DNA of 64,000 bases from a virus: the IMG/VR virus record IMGVR_UViG_3300032053_000025, positions 1 through 64,000 of that record. One strand, written 5' to 3'. The notes beneath the pieces are model-generated. The model was given only the letters and a program-made list of their open reading frames with translations, did not search any database and was not told the DNA's origin. Below are positions 17,208 to 26,426 of this stretch, piece by piece; position 1 is the first letter of the stretch; every line of letters starts with the position of its first letter. The position numbers and the translations under genes were made by a program.

Positions 17208-17449
17208 TGAGGAAGAAATGCCACGATTGTTATTTATCTTTCAGTGTTCTTTTTGTCAATGGATTTATTTGCTCTGGCATAAGCAACAAACATACTATTC
17301 ATCCTATGGATAAACTTCATTTATGTATTAAGAGTGATATTTGCAATCGCCATCAGGAGATGACTGTCAAAGAAGCGGCTATAATTTGCTCATTATTAAC
17401 TAAAAATATGGCGGAATTGTCGCCATCTATTAAAAGGAGAATAAAATGA
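17207..17449 (+). CDS. Unknown Cys/His-rich small protein
   Basis: The 80-residue protein has CHDC near the start and further Cys/His residues (CSGISNKH, LCIKSDICNRHQ), so it may bind zinc. It overlaps the previous stop (TAATG) and the next start (ATGA). No family recognised. Confidence 0.65.
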   Translation: MRKKCHDCYLSFSVLFVNGFICSGISNKHTIHPMDKLHLCIKSDICNRHQEMTVKEAAIICSLLTKNMAELSPSIKRRIK

Positions 17450-17655
17450 TGTTTGGGATTATTGTTATAGTTATACTTGCTATTACTGCTTGTATTGTGG
17501 ATTTTTATCTTGAGGATAAGAGGCGGGAGGAAACAGAAATTGTAAACTTGAAACAGGTGATTGCTCATCAAAAACAATTAATATTGGGGCTTCAATTAGA
17601 AAATTGCAATCTTAAAACCAAACCTGTGAAGAAATCAAAAAGGAGCAAGAAATGA
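17446..17655 (+). CDS. Single-span membrane protein with coiled coil
   Basis: Residues 3-20 form one membrane helix (FGIIVIVILAITACIV). A charged helix and a basic end (KKSKRSKK) follow. The 69-residue layout resembles i-spanin or small anchor proteins, but no lysis genes are nearby. It overlaps both neighbours by ATGA. Confidence 0.65.
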   Translation: MMFGIIVIVILAITACIVDFYLEDKRREETEIVNLKQVIAHQKQLILGLQLENCNLKTKPVKKSKRSKK

Positions 17656-18038
17656 TAACATTTTCAATGAATTTGATTCAAATATTAATCACTGTTCTAA
17701 TAGGAACCTTTGGCTATGCTTCAGGTAAAGTATTAACTGGGGTATTAATCAAAGTTATATTTTCCAATCCTAAAGTTATTGCTTGGGGACAAGCAAGACA
17801 GAATAAAGCCAAAAAGAATATAGCTAAAGGTAAGCGTCAAGAAATCTATGAGCAATTACAGCACTTGGGCGAATTCATGGATTATTTAGGCACTCAACTA
17901 AAAAGAGATACTATGAAGCAAATGTACAAAGATTTTATTGATAAAGATAGGCGAAATTATTGGGTTAAAACAGTTATGGATATGTTTGCTCCTGAGCCTA
18001 TAAAACCTAAAGTTGTAGATGCAACCAAACCTAAATAA
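17652..18038 (+). CDS. Membrane-anchored helical protein
   Basis: The 128-residue product has one hydrophobic N-terminal segment (IQILITVLIGTFGYASGK), possibly a second short one, then a long basic helical cytoplasmic part and a Pro/Lys-rich end. It overlaps the genes on both sides. Function unknown. Confidence 0.65.
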   Translation: MITFSMNLIQILITVLIGTFGYASGKVLTGVLIKVIFSNPKVIAWGQARQNKAKKNIAKGKRQEIYEQLQHLGEFMDYLGTQLKRDTMKQMYKDFIDKDRRNYWVKTVMDMFAPEPIKPKVVDATKPK

Positions 18039-18529
18039 TGCATATAGGCGAAATAGAAGTATTATTAGCTAGGCATTTAGACTCAAGAATCAATTTAATA
18101 ATCCCCAATATTTCTTATGGCTTAGGCACCCACGAGATAGATTTATTGGTGGTTACACCTGCCCATTATGCTTATGAAATTGAGATTAAAACTTCTATAT
18201 CCGATCTAAAGGCAGACTTAAAGAAACCTCATGGGCATAGAAGCAATAAGATCAAACTTCTCTATTTTGCTGTGCCTAATGAAATTAAGGATAAGGCCCT
18301 AGAACTTATCCCTGAGCGGGCCGGATTATATGTATTGGAGTATAATAAAGAACGGAATTATACTTTTGTACATATCATAAAGGCCCCTATAGTTAATAAA
18401 CTAGCAAGAAAATTAACAGATAAAGAATTAATTAAGATAGGCTCCTTAGCCTGTATGAGGATTTGGAATTTAAAAGAGATTATTTACAAATTGCAGAAAG
18501 ATACAAATGGACGACTTAATAATAGATAA
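18038..18529 (+). CDS. PD-(D/E)XK nuclease, MmcB-like
   Basis: In the 163-residue protein HEIDLLVVT (D35) and YEIEIKTS (E47/E49, K51) form a PD-(D/E)XK core as in the MmcB/restriction-endonuclease-like families. It is the third protein of this fold in the window. It lies downstream of the Mre11/Rad50-like block, so a DNA repair or host-DNA degradation role is plausible. Its end overlaps the next gene by 23 bases. Confidence 0.7.
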   Translation: MHIGEIEVLLARHLDSRINLIIPNISYGLGTHEIDLLVVTPAHYAYEIEIKTSISDLKADLKKPHGHRSNKIKLLYFAVPNEIKDKALELIPERAGLYVLEYNKERNYTFVHIIKAPIVNKLARKLTDKELIKIGSLACMRIWNLKEIIYKLQKDTNGRLNNR

Positions 18530-18956
18530 TTCAAACGCCCATACAATCTTGGAGAGTATTAGAGGATTTAATTTAGTGGTCCTCTATACACTTCCAGATA
18601 AATCTATTAAAACCGAGATTGCTACCTATACTAATTCTTATAGTCCTCAACAAGCATTCCCAACAATTAAAGCTATACTTTTAAAAGCTTTTATGAACCA
18701 TATTATTATTGAAGGTAGTGCTTCCATTACACCCGAAACTTATTATACCGTACAGTGCCCTAAATGTAGCCATGAAGCAGAAATTGTAGACTATGTTAAT
18801 TATCAAAACTTAAAAGGCTATCCTCACGATATAATTTGCCGGCATTGTGCTGCAAGTAAGGATTCCCAAACGCAATTAGAAAATGTAATTGGAATTTGTA
18901 AACTTAATTTATTTCAACGTTCAATCAGAGAGGCCTTCAATGTCAGAAATATTTAA
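18507..18956 (+). CDS. Unknown protein with a C4 zinc finger
   Basis: The 149-residue protein has a mixed N-terminal half and a CPKC...CRHC zinc-binding pair set around residues 83-112. The start lies inside the preceding gene. No catalytic motif is visible. Confidence 0.65.
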   Translation: MDDLIIDNSNAHTILESIRGFNLVVLYTLPDKSIKTEIATYTNSYSPQQAFPTIKAILLKAFMNHIIIEGSASITPETYYTVQCPKCSHEAEIVDYVNYQNLKGYPHDIICRHCAASKDSQTQLENVIGICKLNLFQRSIREAFNVRNI

Positions 18957-19098
18957 AGCTATTTTATTATTGATAGGAATTTATTGCTTATTTTTATTCA
19001 TAATTCCCGCTATATTAATGTGGTTATTTGAAAAATTAGGTACTTGGAAATTGTATAAGAAGTGGTTGAATGTTATTTTAAACGAGGATATAATATAA
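18940..19098 (+). CDS. Small membrane protein, 52 residues
   Basis: The start at 18940 (MSEIFK) is chosen because the longer frame from 18889 only duplicates the upstream gene. One long hydrophobic helix (AILLLIGIYCLFLFIIPAIL) is followed by an amphipathic basic segment. Its stop overlaps the start of the glycan cassette (TAATG). Confidence 0.6.
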   Translation: MSEIFKAILLLIGIYCLFLFIIPAILMWLFEKLGTWKLYKKWLNVILNEDII

Positions 19099-20372
19099 TG
19101 AATATTGGAGTAATTTTAGCTAGCGGTTCAGGAAATAGATTTCAATCTACCATTCCTAAACAGTACACAAAATTGAATGGTAGGCCGGTTATCTACTATG
19201 TTTTAGATGAATTTATTAAGTCTAAATTATTTGATAAAATTATAGTAGTAATCGATGATTTTAGGTTTAAATATTTGCTGGATAAATATCCAGTAATTGT
19301 AATTAAAGGGGGCGATACTCGCAATCGATCCATTGGGGAAGCAATCAAATATATATCTGATTATATTCCCAATACCCGAAATGTATTATTTCACGACGCG
19401 GTTCGCCCCTTAATTAAAGCCGAAGATTTATTCCAATATATGGATAGTTTAAATGGGGAAACAGTAATAGCCTCAATTACCACTGAAAAAGTAACCGATT
19501 CTTTATTATTTATTGATAGGTCAACAACCTGTTTAGTACAAACTCCCGAAGCTTTTGATTTTGAAATATTAAAATCAAGATTTAATCCTAAAGCAAATTA
19601 TACTGCAATTTATGAGCATTTAAAGCCCGCTATTAATGAGGAAATTGCACATATAGAATTAGGGCATCCAAACTATAAAATTACATATCAATACGATTTA
19701 TATATGCTTGAGCACTTAATTAAATACAATCAATATAAATCTACAATGCCTAATTTACAAGGCAAGAATATTCTATTGTTAGGTTCGACCGGAGGTATAG
19801 GTAAGGAAGTCTATAATCAATTAAAACAATTTCAACCTTTGAATATTTATTGCCCTTTACATTCAGAGATAGATTTATCCACTTATTTTATTGACAAATT
19901 GATGTCCAAATATACCTCAATCGATGTAATAATTAACTGTGCAGGTATAGCAATTAAAGATGAGGCTGAGAACTATGATATTCAAGAAAAAATATACAAT
20001 CAAACCTTTGATATTAATGTAAAAGCTCACTTACAGTTGATTAATTTTGCTGAACGTCAAAAGAGGCGGATTAATATAGTAACTATCAGTTCATCCTCAG
20101 TTACTAAGGGCAGACCTGGATATGGGATTTATTCTGCCTCTAAAATAGCCCTACAGAGCCTCATAGAGGCACAATCGGAAGCTTTAGCTGCCTCAGGTAT
20201 CTTTGTTACGTGTATATGCCCTGAACGAGTGGCAACTTCAATGGCAACAAATTTGCATGGGGAAGTTAATTTAGATGAAATGTTAAGTGTAGCTGAAGTT
20301 GCCCAAGCAATACTCTCATATAGTGATGTAAAAATAGGCGGAAAAATAATATATTTAAGAAGGGGGTTCTAA
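19098..20372 (+). CDS. Bifunctional cytidylyltransferase/short-chain reductase, Bcs1/Acs1-like (CDP-ribitol synthase)
   Basis: The 424-residue protein is a fusion. Residues 1-215 match IspD/TarI cytidylyltransferases: LASGSGNRF (7-15), PKQY (20-23), HDAVRP (99-104) and QTPEAF (148-153). Residues 220-424 are a short-chain dehydrogenase: GSTGGIGKEV (229-238), NCAG (280-283) and YSASK (Y345, K349). The same order occurs in Haemophilus Bcs1/Acs1, which reduces ribulose-5-phosphate and makes CDP-ribitol. That product is the donor for ribitol-phosphate transferases, and LicD/fukutin-type transferases follow directly. Substrate is inferred from architecture; another CDP-polyol cannot be excluded. 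The true start is at 19098, not the upstream ATG in frame. Confidence 0.82.
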   Translation: MNIGVILASGSGNRFQSTIPKQYTKLNGRPVIYYVLDEFIKSKLFDKIIVVIDDFRFKYLLDKYPVIVIKGGDTRNRSIGEAIKYISDYIPNTRNVLFHDAVRPLIKAEDLFQYMDSLNGETVIASITTEKVTDSLLFIDRSTTCLVQTPEAFDFEILKSRFNPKANYTAIYEHLKPAINEEIAHIELGHPNYKITYQYDLYMLEHLIKYNQYKSTMPNLQGKNILLLGSTGGIGKEVYNQLKQFQPLNIYCPLHSEIDLSTYFIDKLMSKYTSIDVIINCAGIAIKDEAENYDIQEKIYNQTFDINVKAHLQLINFAERQKRRINIVTISSSSVTKGRPGYGIYSASKIALQSLIEAQSEALAASGIFVTCICPERVATSMATNLHGEVNLDEMLSVAEVAQAILSYSDVKIGGKIIYLRRGF

Positions 20373-20374
20373 AA

Positions 20375-22243
20375 ATGCCTTACCGTAACCCGAATAATGC
20401 AGTAACAGTACTAACTTCATTAACCTCCATATTAACTACTTATGGTTTGAAGTATTTTCTTGATGGAGGAACCTTACTAGGAATTATACGTCAGAAGGCT
20501 TTCATCGAAAAAGACGGAGATATGGATATTGGTATTTTTACCAATGAATGGCAAGGATCAGAAGAGCATATTATATCAGCTTTAATAAATAAGGACTTTA
20601 AAATAGATAGGAATAATCCTCAATGTTTTGCTGTTAAGAAGGACAATATTCATATTGATTGCTGGAAATTCAATGAGAGGGACAATGATTATTTTCATTA
20701 TGGCTGGCAAGGCGAGTTTAGTTTTTGTAAAGACACTTTAGATACTTTAGATAAAGTTATTTTTATGAATCAAGAATTTACAACTCCCCATAATCCTAAA
20801 AAGTATCTCAAACATTTATATGGAGAGGATTGGCAAACTCCTAAATCTATGAATAAACCTTATGATTATCCTAACTATTCTGATAAGTCAACTTCAATGA
20901 GAGGATTGGCAAACTCCTATTCAATGAGAGTATTTTTGAAACAAGTTATTGATTTGCTCAATCAAAATGAAATTAGATATACCTTGATTTGTGGCTCGTT
21001 GCTTGGCGCATATAGGGATAAAAATATAATAGAAGGGGATGATGATTTTGATTTAGGCTTATTTGCGAAGGATTATGAGAAAGTTCGGCAATTATTAATT
21101 GATAATAATATCGTAATTAAAGCTCTATGGAGGAGAGAAATTTCAATTTTATCTACTCCACCTATCCCTAAATGTCAAATAGACCTATTCTTCTTAGAAA
21201 AGGAAGGTTCAAATTTATATTTATATTTATATAGCCAGAAACCCAATCCTTTATCTAAGAAATGGAATTTAGAATGGCGAAGGCAATTTCCGGCAAAATA
21301 TTTCAAGGAATTTGTACCTATTGATTTTATTGGATTAGAGGTTATGATACCTAAAGATACAGAAAAAATATTAGAACATCATTATGGAAACTGGAAGGTT
21401 AAGGATTCTAATGCTGAAGGAAATTTATGGAAACCAGATTCGATTGACCATAATTATAGAGAAATTGCAATTGTATCTACAAATTTTTTACGTAATGACA
21501 CCACGAAAGCATTTATAGAATCTATACAAAAAATACTGCCTAAAGAATGGTATAGGATTTATTTAGCAGACCAAGGCCCCTATGATGCAGAGATGGAGTT
21601 ATATTATGCAAAATTAAGGTTAGAAGGGCATGTTATTCAATGGTTGCCATACAACTGTGGATTAAGTTTTGCGAGGAATTACTTAGTTAAACAATCTAAA
21701 GAACCATACATATATTTAATGGATAATGATTTTATCCTTACTCCAGAGAGCGATCCTTCGCCAATGTTACAAATTTTAGAAGATAATCCTAATATAGGTA
21801 TTGTTGGTGCTAAATTAATCGAACATGAAGACTATCATTTTAATTTGATATGGTCGCTAAATCCTCGCAAATTATATTATGTGCCTACTTTGCCAACTTC
21901 AATTAGGCAAACTAAAGCATATAAATGCCAGAAAGCAATTTCATATAGGTTATGTGATATTGTCCTTAATTTTGCTTTATATAAAAGAGAAGTATTAAAT
22001 GACCTTTTATGGGATGAGGAATTAAAATTAGTCGAGCACTCCTCGTATTTTTTAAAACTAAAAGAATTAAACAAATGGCAGGTTGCATATACCCCAGATG
22101 TATTAGCTATTCATACTAAAGATAGGAAGGATGAAACTTATAGGACGTTTAGAGGTATTTTAAATGCTGAAAAATGCGAACAATTATTTCTTAAAAAATG
22201 GAAATTAGATAAACAAGATATAATCAAAATAAGAGGAGTATAA
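20375..22243 (+). CDS. Tandem LicD-type phosphotransferase fused to a GT2 glycosyltransferase
   Basis: The 622-residue protein has two LicD/fukutin-like domains. The first has GGTLLG (31-36) and KDGDMDIG (46-53). The second has GSLLG (207-211) and GDDDFDLG (221-228). From about residue 360 a GT2-like domain follows (REIAIVST, NCGLSFARN, and a DxD-type MDND at 449-452). LicD enzymes transfer phosphocholine, and the related FKTN/FKRP proteins transfer ribitol phosphate from CDP-ribitol. Placed 2 bases after a CDP-ribitol synthase, it is the likely consumer. It probably builds a ribitol-phosphate-bearing glycan. Both LicD domains keep their acidic residues. Confidence 0.8.
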   Translation: MPYRNPNNAVTVLTSLTSILTTYGLKYFLDGGTLLGIIRQKAFIEKDGDMDIGIFTNEWQGSEEHIISALINKDFKIDRNNPQCFAVKKDNIHIDCWKFNERDNDYFHYGWQGEFSFCKDTLDTLDKVIFMNQEFTTPHNPKKYLKHLYGEDWQTPKSMNKPYDYPNYSDKSTSMRGLANSYSMRVFLKQVIDLLNQNEIRYTLICGSLLGAYRDKNIIEGDDDFDLGLFAKDYEKVRQLLIDNNIVIKALWRREISILSTPPIPKCQIDLFFLEKEGSNLYLYLYSQKPNPLSKKWNLEWRRQFPAKYFKEFVPIDFIGLEVMIPKDTEKILEHHYGNWKVKDSNAEGNLWKPDSIDHNYREIAIVSTNFLRNDTTKAFIESIQKILPKEWYRIYLADQGPYDAEMELYYAKLRLEGHVIQWLPYNCGLSFARNYLVKQSKEPYIYLMDNDFILTPESDPSPMLQILEDNPNIGIVGAKLIEHEDYHFNLIWSLNPRKLYYVPTLPTSIRQTKAYKCQKAISYRLCDIVLNFALYKREVLNDLLWDEELKLVEHSSYFLKLKELNKWQVAYTPDVLAIHTKDRKDETYRTFRGILNAEKCEQLFLKKWKLDKQDIIKIRGV

Positions 22244-22244
22244 A

Positions 22245-23645
22245 ATGCCATATCAATTACCTATAATTACCGAAAGTTTAATGCCGATGGATCTAAAAGC
22301 TGTAGAAAATTTAATTATTCCTAAAGTGGAAAATAAGGATATAGGGATAGTATTTGATAGTTTTCTTAGGGATAAATTGGTATTTAATTTAATTGAGAGT
22401 ATATGCAAATATGCACCCGGTTATAGAATGTATATTGCAGACCAAGGAATATTTGACCCTATTAAAAATTCCCTTTATTTAAGGTTAGAAGCTAAAGGTC
22501 ATAAGATTATTTATTGCGGTTTCGATTCAGGTGTAGCAAGATGTAGAAATGAAGCAATTAAACAAGCAACAGAACCTTATGTATTCCTATGCGATGGAGA
22601 CAACATATTTATACCTCAAACTAATTTAGAAAAATTAAAAGACTTAATGAAGTCTAGATTTACTCTATATTGGCTTGCAGGTTTAGAAGTAATTGATGAT
22701 AAGCCTATGTATTATGAAAATAACTTAGCCATAAAAGATAGGGTAGTACATTATACTCCTCAGACTGAGGAGTTTAAAAATAGTAATAAAGCCGTATTTA
22801 TGTGCGATATGACTATGAATCAAGGCTTAGTTAAGACTAAGTTATTTGACATTGTTAAATATGACTCAAGAATGATGTTAGCAGAGCATCTAGATTTATT
22901 TTTGCAGATTCAGACTAAAACCAAATACAAAGTCGGTATTACTAAACTATCCTCCATAGGTAATCAAAATTTTAAAATAGACAATCCTATTTATAATAAG
23001 TATAGAGGTCGCAATAAATTGTTTTGGCAGTATTATATTGAAAAATGGGGAATAGATTATGTTAACGATTGGAAGATTGAAACTCCTGATAATAAACTCG
23101 AATATGTATTAGTAGAGGAGAAACCTATAATTCCTCTCCCAATAATTCCAATAATACCAGTTATGCCTATAGTTAAAACAGAGATTGCAATGGTTAAGCA
23201 ACCTCCAATTACAATTATACCTACACCTGTGACTGCCCCTAAACCAATACCGATAATTCCTAAACGAACAGAACCTTATAATGAAGTTACTCAAGCCTTA
23301 TTAGATTTTGCTTCAATTTTAGATTCCAATGAAAAGGATTATTATTTGCTGAAAGGCACATGCTTGAATTATTTATTGCATAAACCTTTGTTGAATAAAG
23401 TTTATATCGGTCTTGCTTTAAATAAATCTATTGTAGAAATTTTGGTTAAAAAAGGATATGAGCAAAATGCGGCCAATATATTCAGGAAGAATGGTATCGA
23501 TTTTATAATTGAGTCTTATATTCCTTCAAGGTTTAAAGAAGGCAATGCTTTAGAAGGAAAGAATTTTAAAGTTCCTTATCCTGCGGTAGCGTATTTAATC
23601 GAACAATTTGGTAAAGATTGGGCTTTAACAATATTAAAGGAATAA
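22245..23645 (+). CDS. GT2-like protein with proline-rich linker and degenerate LicD-like domain
   Basis: The 466-residue protein has an N-terminal GT2-like domain (IGIVFDSFLRDK, YIADQG, and a CDGDN DxD). A proline/isoleucine-rich linker (about residues 288-342) leads to a C-terminal domain with LKGTCLNYLL, which aligns with the GG(T/S)LLG start of LicD but lacks the DxD acids. The end (FGKDWALT) also resembles the LicD C-terminus. The transferase half could be active while the LicD-like half is probably a binding module. It overlaps the next gene (TAATG). Confidence 0.7.
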   Translation: MPYQLPIITESLMPMDLKAVENLIIPKVENKDIGIVFDSFLRDKLVFNLIESICKYAPGYRMYIADQGIFDPIKNSLYLRLEAKGHKIIYCGFDSGVARCRNEAIKQATEPYVFLCDGDNIFIPQTNLEKLKDLMKSRFTLYWLAGLEVIDDKPMYYENNLAIKDRVVHYTPQTEEFKNSNKAVFMCDMTMNQGLVKTKLFDIVKYDSRMMLAEHLDLFLQIQTKTKYKVGITKLSSIGNQNFKIDNPIYNKYRGRNKLFWQYYIEKWGIDYVNDWKIETPDNKLEYVLVEEKPIIPLPIIPIIPVMPIVKTEIAMVKQPPITIIPTPVTAPKPIPIIPKRTEPYNEVTQALLDFASILDSNEKDYYLLKGTCLNYLLHKPLLNKVYIGLALNKSIVEILVKKGYEQNAANIFRKNGIDFIIESYIPSRFKEGNALEGKNFKVPYPAVAYLIEQFGKDWALTILKE

Positions 23646-24418
23646 TGGCAGAATTAGCAATAATAACGACAACACTATTTAGGGATAACCTTACCAAACA
23701 ATTCTTTACTAATCTTAGAAATTTGTTAGGTAAAGGTAACTATAAATTATACCTTGCAGATTTAGGGGTTTATTCAATAGAAGCAGAGCATAATTATCAT
23801 TGGTTGTTAGAAGTTCGAGGACACCATTATGAATGGTTACCTTTCAATTGTGGATTGGGTCATACTTATAATGCCCTTTTAGCCAAAGTTAAGGAACCTT
23901 TCATATATTTTATCAATAATGATGCTATATTGGCTTTAAAGTGCCATCCTAAGCCTCTACAAGCCGTTCTGTTGCACGATCTATCTATAGGTGCAGTAGG
24001 AGGTCAAACAATAGGGAAATCGACTAATAGGCACAATTTAAGCCTATCTCACAAGCCTAAAACAAGATTATTAGTTACTCCTGTACCTTTAGCGGCAAAA
24101 AGAAAATTGCCTATAGAATCTTGTAGGAATTTGGATTATTATTTGTGTGATTATGTTGAAGGCCCAGTATTGTTCAGAAGAGAAGTATTTGAGGATATTA
24201 ACTTCGATCCTTCATTTAAGAATGGTAATTTATTGGATTTATTTTTAAGATTAAAAGCAACTGAAAAATGGAATGTTGCTCAGGTACCTACTATGCAGAT
24301 TAAGAATTTAATTAATAAAAAAAGGGGAGTATATAAGATGTTTAATTTACCTGAAGATAAGTTATTTATGGATAAATGGGGATTAAAAAAGAAAGATTTT
24401 ATTATAGTAGGAGAATAA
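23645..24418 (+). CDS. GT2-like glycosyltransferase
   Basis: The start at 23645 overlaps the previous stop. The 257-residue protein shares its plan with the GT2 domain of the tandem LicD protein: AIITTTLFRDN, YLADLG, WLPFNCGLGHTYN. The DxD position reads NNDA, so one acid is lost. It may act on a sugar nucleotide in the same pathway or have lost catalysis. I cannot assign a sugar. Confidence 0.7.
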   Translation: MAELAIITTTLFRDNLTKQFFTNLRNLLGKGNYKLYLADLGVYSIEAEHNYHWLLEVRGHHYEWLPFNCGLGHTYNALLAKVKEPFIYFINNDAILALKCHPKPLQAVLLHDLSIGAVGGQTIGKSTNRHNLSLSHKPKTRLLVTPVPLAAKRKLPIESCRNLDYYLCDYVEGPVLFRREVFEDINFDPSFKNGNLLDLFLRLKATEKWNVAQVPTMQIKNLINKKRGVYKMFNLPEDKLFMDKWGLKKKDFIIVGE

Positions 24419-24420
24419 TT

Positions 24421-25065
24421 ATGGAAAAGCTATTATTTATAGGAAGCCATTTAGACGATATAGAAATTGCAGCGGGAGGCACTGTTGCTAAAGCAATTCA
24501 AAAAGGACACGTTATAAAAACGGTCATTATGTCTAAATCCGACTATACTAACTATGACGGAAAAATATTACGGACATGGACTGAAGCCCACGAAGAAGGA
24601 ATAGAGGCCCTACATATTTTAGGCGTAACCGATATAGATATTTTATCTTTTTCCGTAAAGGATACTCCTTATGATTCTTCCTCTATAGAGGCACTTAATA
24701 AAATTATGGATAAATTTCAACCTACACAAATCATAACCCACTGGCCATTTGATACACATCAATCTCATCGCAATACTGCATTGGCTTCTATATCAGCAGG
24801 ACGGAACTTTAATAACATATTAATGTATGAATCCTTTCCACCTAGCGGAAGAAGTTATGTAGCATTTAAACCTCAAGTATATTCGGATATTACCGATGTT
24901 TTAGCACTCAAGATGCAATCCTTAAAAGCACATAAAAGTCAATATAAGAAATATGGAGAACTGTGGATAGATGCCGTAATTGGAAGAGCCCAATTAAGAG
25001 GGTGGGAATGTGGTAATAAGTATGCTGAATGTTTTGAATTATTAAGAAGCGACCTAATACTATGA
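24421..25065 (+). CDS. PIG-L/LmbE-type N-deacetylase
   Basis: The start at 24421 is preferred because the ORF start at 24376 overlaps the previous gene. The 214-residue protein has SHLDD (9-13) and THWPFDTHQSHRN (106-118), the zinc-binding motifs of LmbE/PIG-L deacetylases (H10, D13, H113 or H116). The family removes acetyl groups from GlcNAc-type sugars. Within this cassette it probably deacetylates a glycan intermediate. Confidence 0.85.
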   Translation: MEKLLFIGSHLDDIEIAAGGTVAKAIQKGHVIKTVIMSKSDYTNYDGKILRTWTEAHEEGIEALHILGVTDIDILSFSVKDTPYDSSSIEALNKIMDKFQPTQIITHWPFDTHQSHRNTALASISAGRNFNNILMYESFPPSGRSYVAFKPQVYSDITDVLALKMQSLKAHKSQYKKYGELWIDAVIGRAQLRGWECGNKYAECFELLRSDLIL

Positions 25066-25205
25066 TACATTATTATCCTCATAATGATTGGATTGAACAT
25101 AAATTAGAAGGCACTCAATGTATTTGCGAACCTAAAATTGATTGGCATTTAGGTATAGTTATTCATAATTCTGCCGATGGCAGAGAAGAGAAGGAGAGTA
25201 TATGA
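25062..25205 (+). CDS. Unknown 47-residue protein
   Basis: The frame overlaps the PIG-L stop (ATGA at 25062) and the next start (ATGA at 25202), which makes it a real member of the operon. The product is His/Cys-rich (CICEP, then HLGIVIHNSADGREE). Small proteins with this layout are common among phage hypotheticals; function is not known to me. Confidence 0.6.
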   Translation: MIHYYPHNDWIEHKLEGTQCICEPKIDWHLGIVIHNSADGREEKESI

Positions 25206-26425
25206 TAATTTCAATTCACCAGCCCGAGGCTTTCTGTCATTTATCCCTTTTAGATACAATATCTAAATCTGAGTTGTTTATTATTGGGGACGATTTTCAA
25301 TATCAGAAATCGTACTTTGACAATCGCAATAAAATTCGATCCAACTCTAAAGAAGGCTGGTCATGGCTAACTATCCCCGTTCAAGCTTCCAACAATCATA
25401 TTGCTATAAAGGATATTAAGGTAGCTTCGGGTGATTGGAAGAATAAATTACTCAATCAATTAACATCGAGCTATCAACATGCTCCTTATTTTAATGTTTA
25501 TTTTCCTCAATTGCAAGAATTATTGAAGACACAAAGCGAATACCTTATTGATTATACTTTACCTATACTACAATGGTTCCTACTCCAATTTAAAATTTAT
25601 ACTCCAATTAAATTAATGAGCAAATTAAATATCCAATCTGATAATGGTTCTGATAAGGTTTTGGAAATTTGTAAAAAGGTGGGAACAAATACTTACTTAT
25701 CGGGTCCAAGTGGGAAGGATTATCTGAATTTAGCTTCCTTTAAGGAAGCAGGAATAGACTTGCAGTATCATAATTATTTACATCCTTATTACCAATCATT
25801 TCCAAAGGTAGATATGCTCCCAGGCTTATCTGCTTTAGATTGTTTATTCTCACATGGACCAAACTCAAACAATATTATGCAGGCTAAAGGTATAGGTAGC
25901 ATGGCTACAATTATGGGGAATATTGAATATAAACATAGGTCCATTCTTGAGGTATTTGGCGGGGATGGTACGGGCCAATTATCATCATATGGTAACACAG
26001 TTGATTGTTCTAATTTAACAATATGGGAATTAGATTTGCAAAATGTATATAAACTTAGGGATAAATATCCTCATGCTAATGTTAAGCATGTTGATTCTTT
26101 AATTGAAGCCAAAAAGACTAATCAAACCTTTGATATTATTATAATTGATACTCCGGCATTGATGTCTAACAATAAATTATTACCTCAAATATCAAACTTA
26201 CTTACCGAGGATGAGGATGGAATACTTATATTTAGAGCAATTAAACAATCGTGGAATAATCATCCTTCAGTGGAAGTTGACCAACCCATTGAATATTGGA
26301 AATTAATTTTTCAACAGGACTTTGATATTATTAATATGAAAGAAGTGCAAAGAGAATATTTTTGGAGTGAAGGTAAGTGGAAATTATGGTTAAGCAATTA
26401 CCTTTTCCAATTAAGGAGGATATAA
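25202..26425 (+). CDS. WbqC-like protein fused to a class I methyltransferase
   Basis: The 407-residue protein starts with IHQPEAF and has GDDFQYQKSYFDNRNKIRS (residues 29-47), typical of the WbqC family found in O-antigen and glycan gene clusters. From about residue 245 a Rossmann domain follows (ILEVFGGDGTGQ, then IIIIDTP), an AdoMet-dependent methyltransferase. WbqC proteins are linked to amino-sugar modification. The fusion suggests stepwise modification of one sugar. The next gene starts one base after its stop. Confidence 0.75.
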   Translation: MIISIHQPEAFCHLSLLDTISKSELFIIGDDFQYQKSYFDNRNKIRSNSKEGWSWLTIPVQASNNHIAIKDIKVASGDWKNKLLNQLTSSYQHAPYFNVYFPQLQELLKTQSEYLIDYTLPILQWFLLQFKIYTPIKLMSKLNIQSDNGSDKVLEICKKVGTNTYLSGPSGKDYLNLASFKEAGIDLQYHNYLHPYYQSFPKVDMLPGLSALDCLFSHGPNSNNIMQAKGIGSMATIMGNIEYKHRSILEVFGGDGTGQLSSYGNTVDCSNLTIWELDLQNVYKLRDKYPHANVKHVDSLIEAKKTNQTFDIIIIDTPALMSNNKLLPQISNLLTEDEDGILIFRAIKQSWNNHPSVEVDQPIEYWKLIFQQDFDIINMKEVQREYFWSEGKWKLWLSNYLFQLRRI

Positions 26426-26426
26426 A

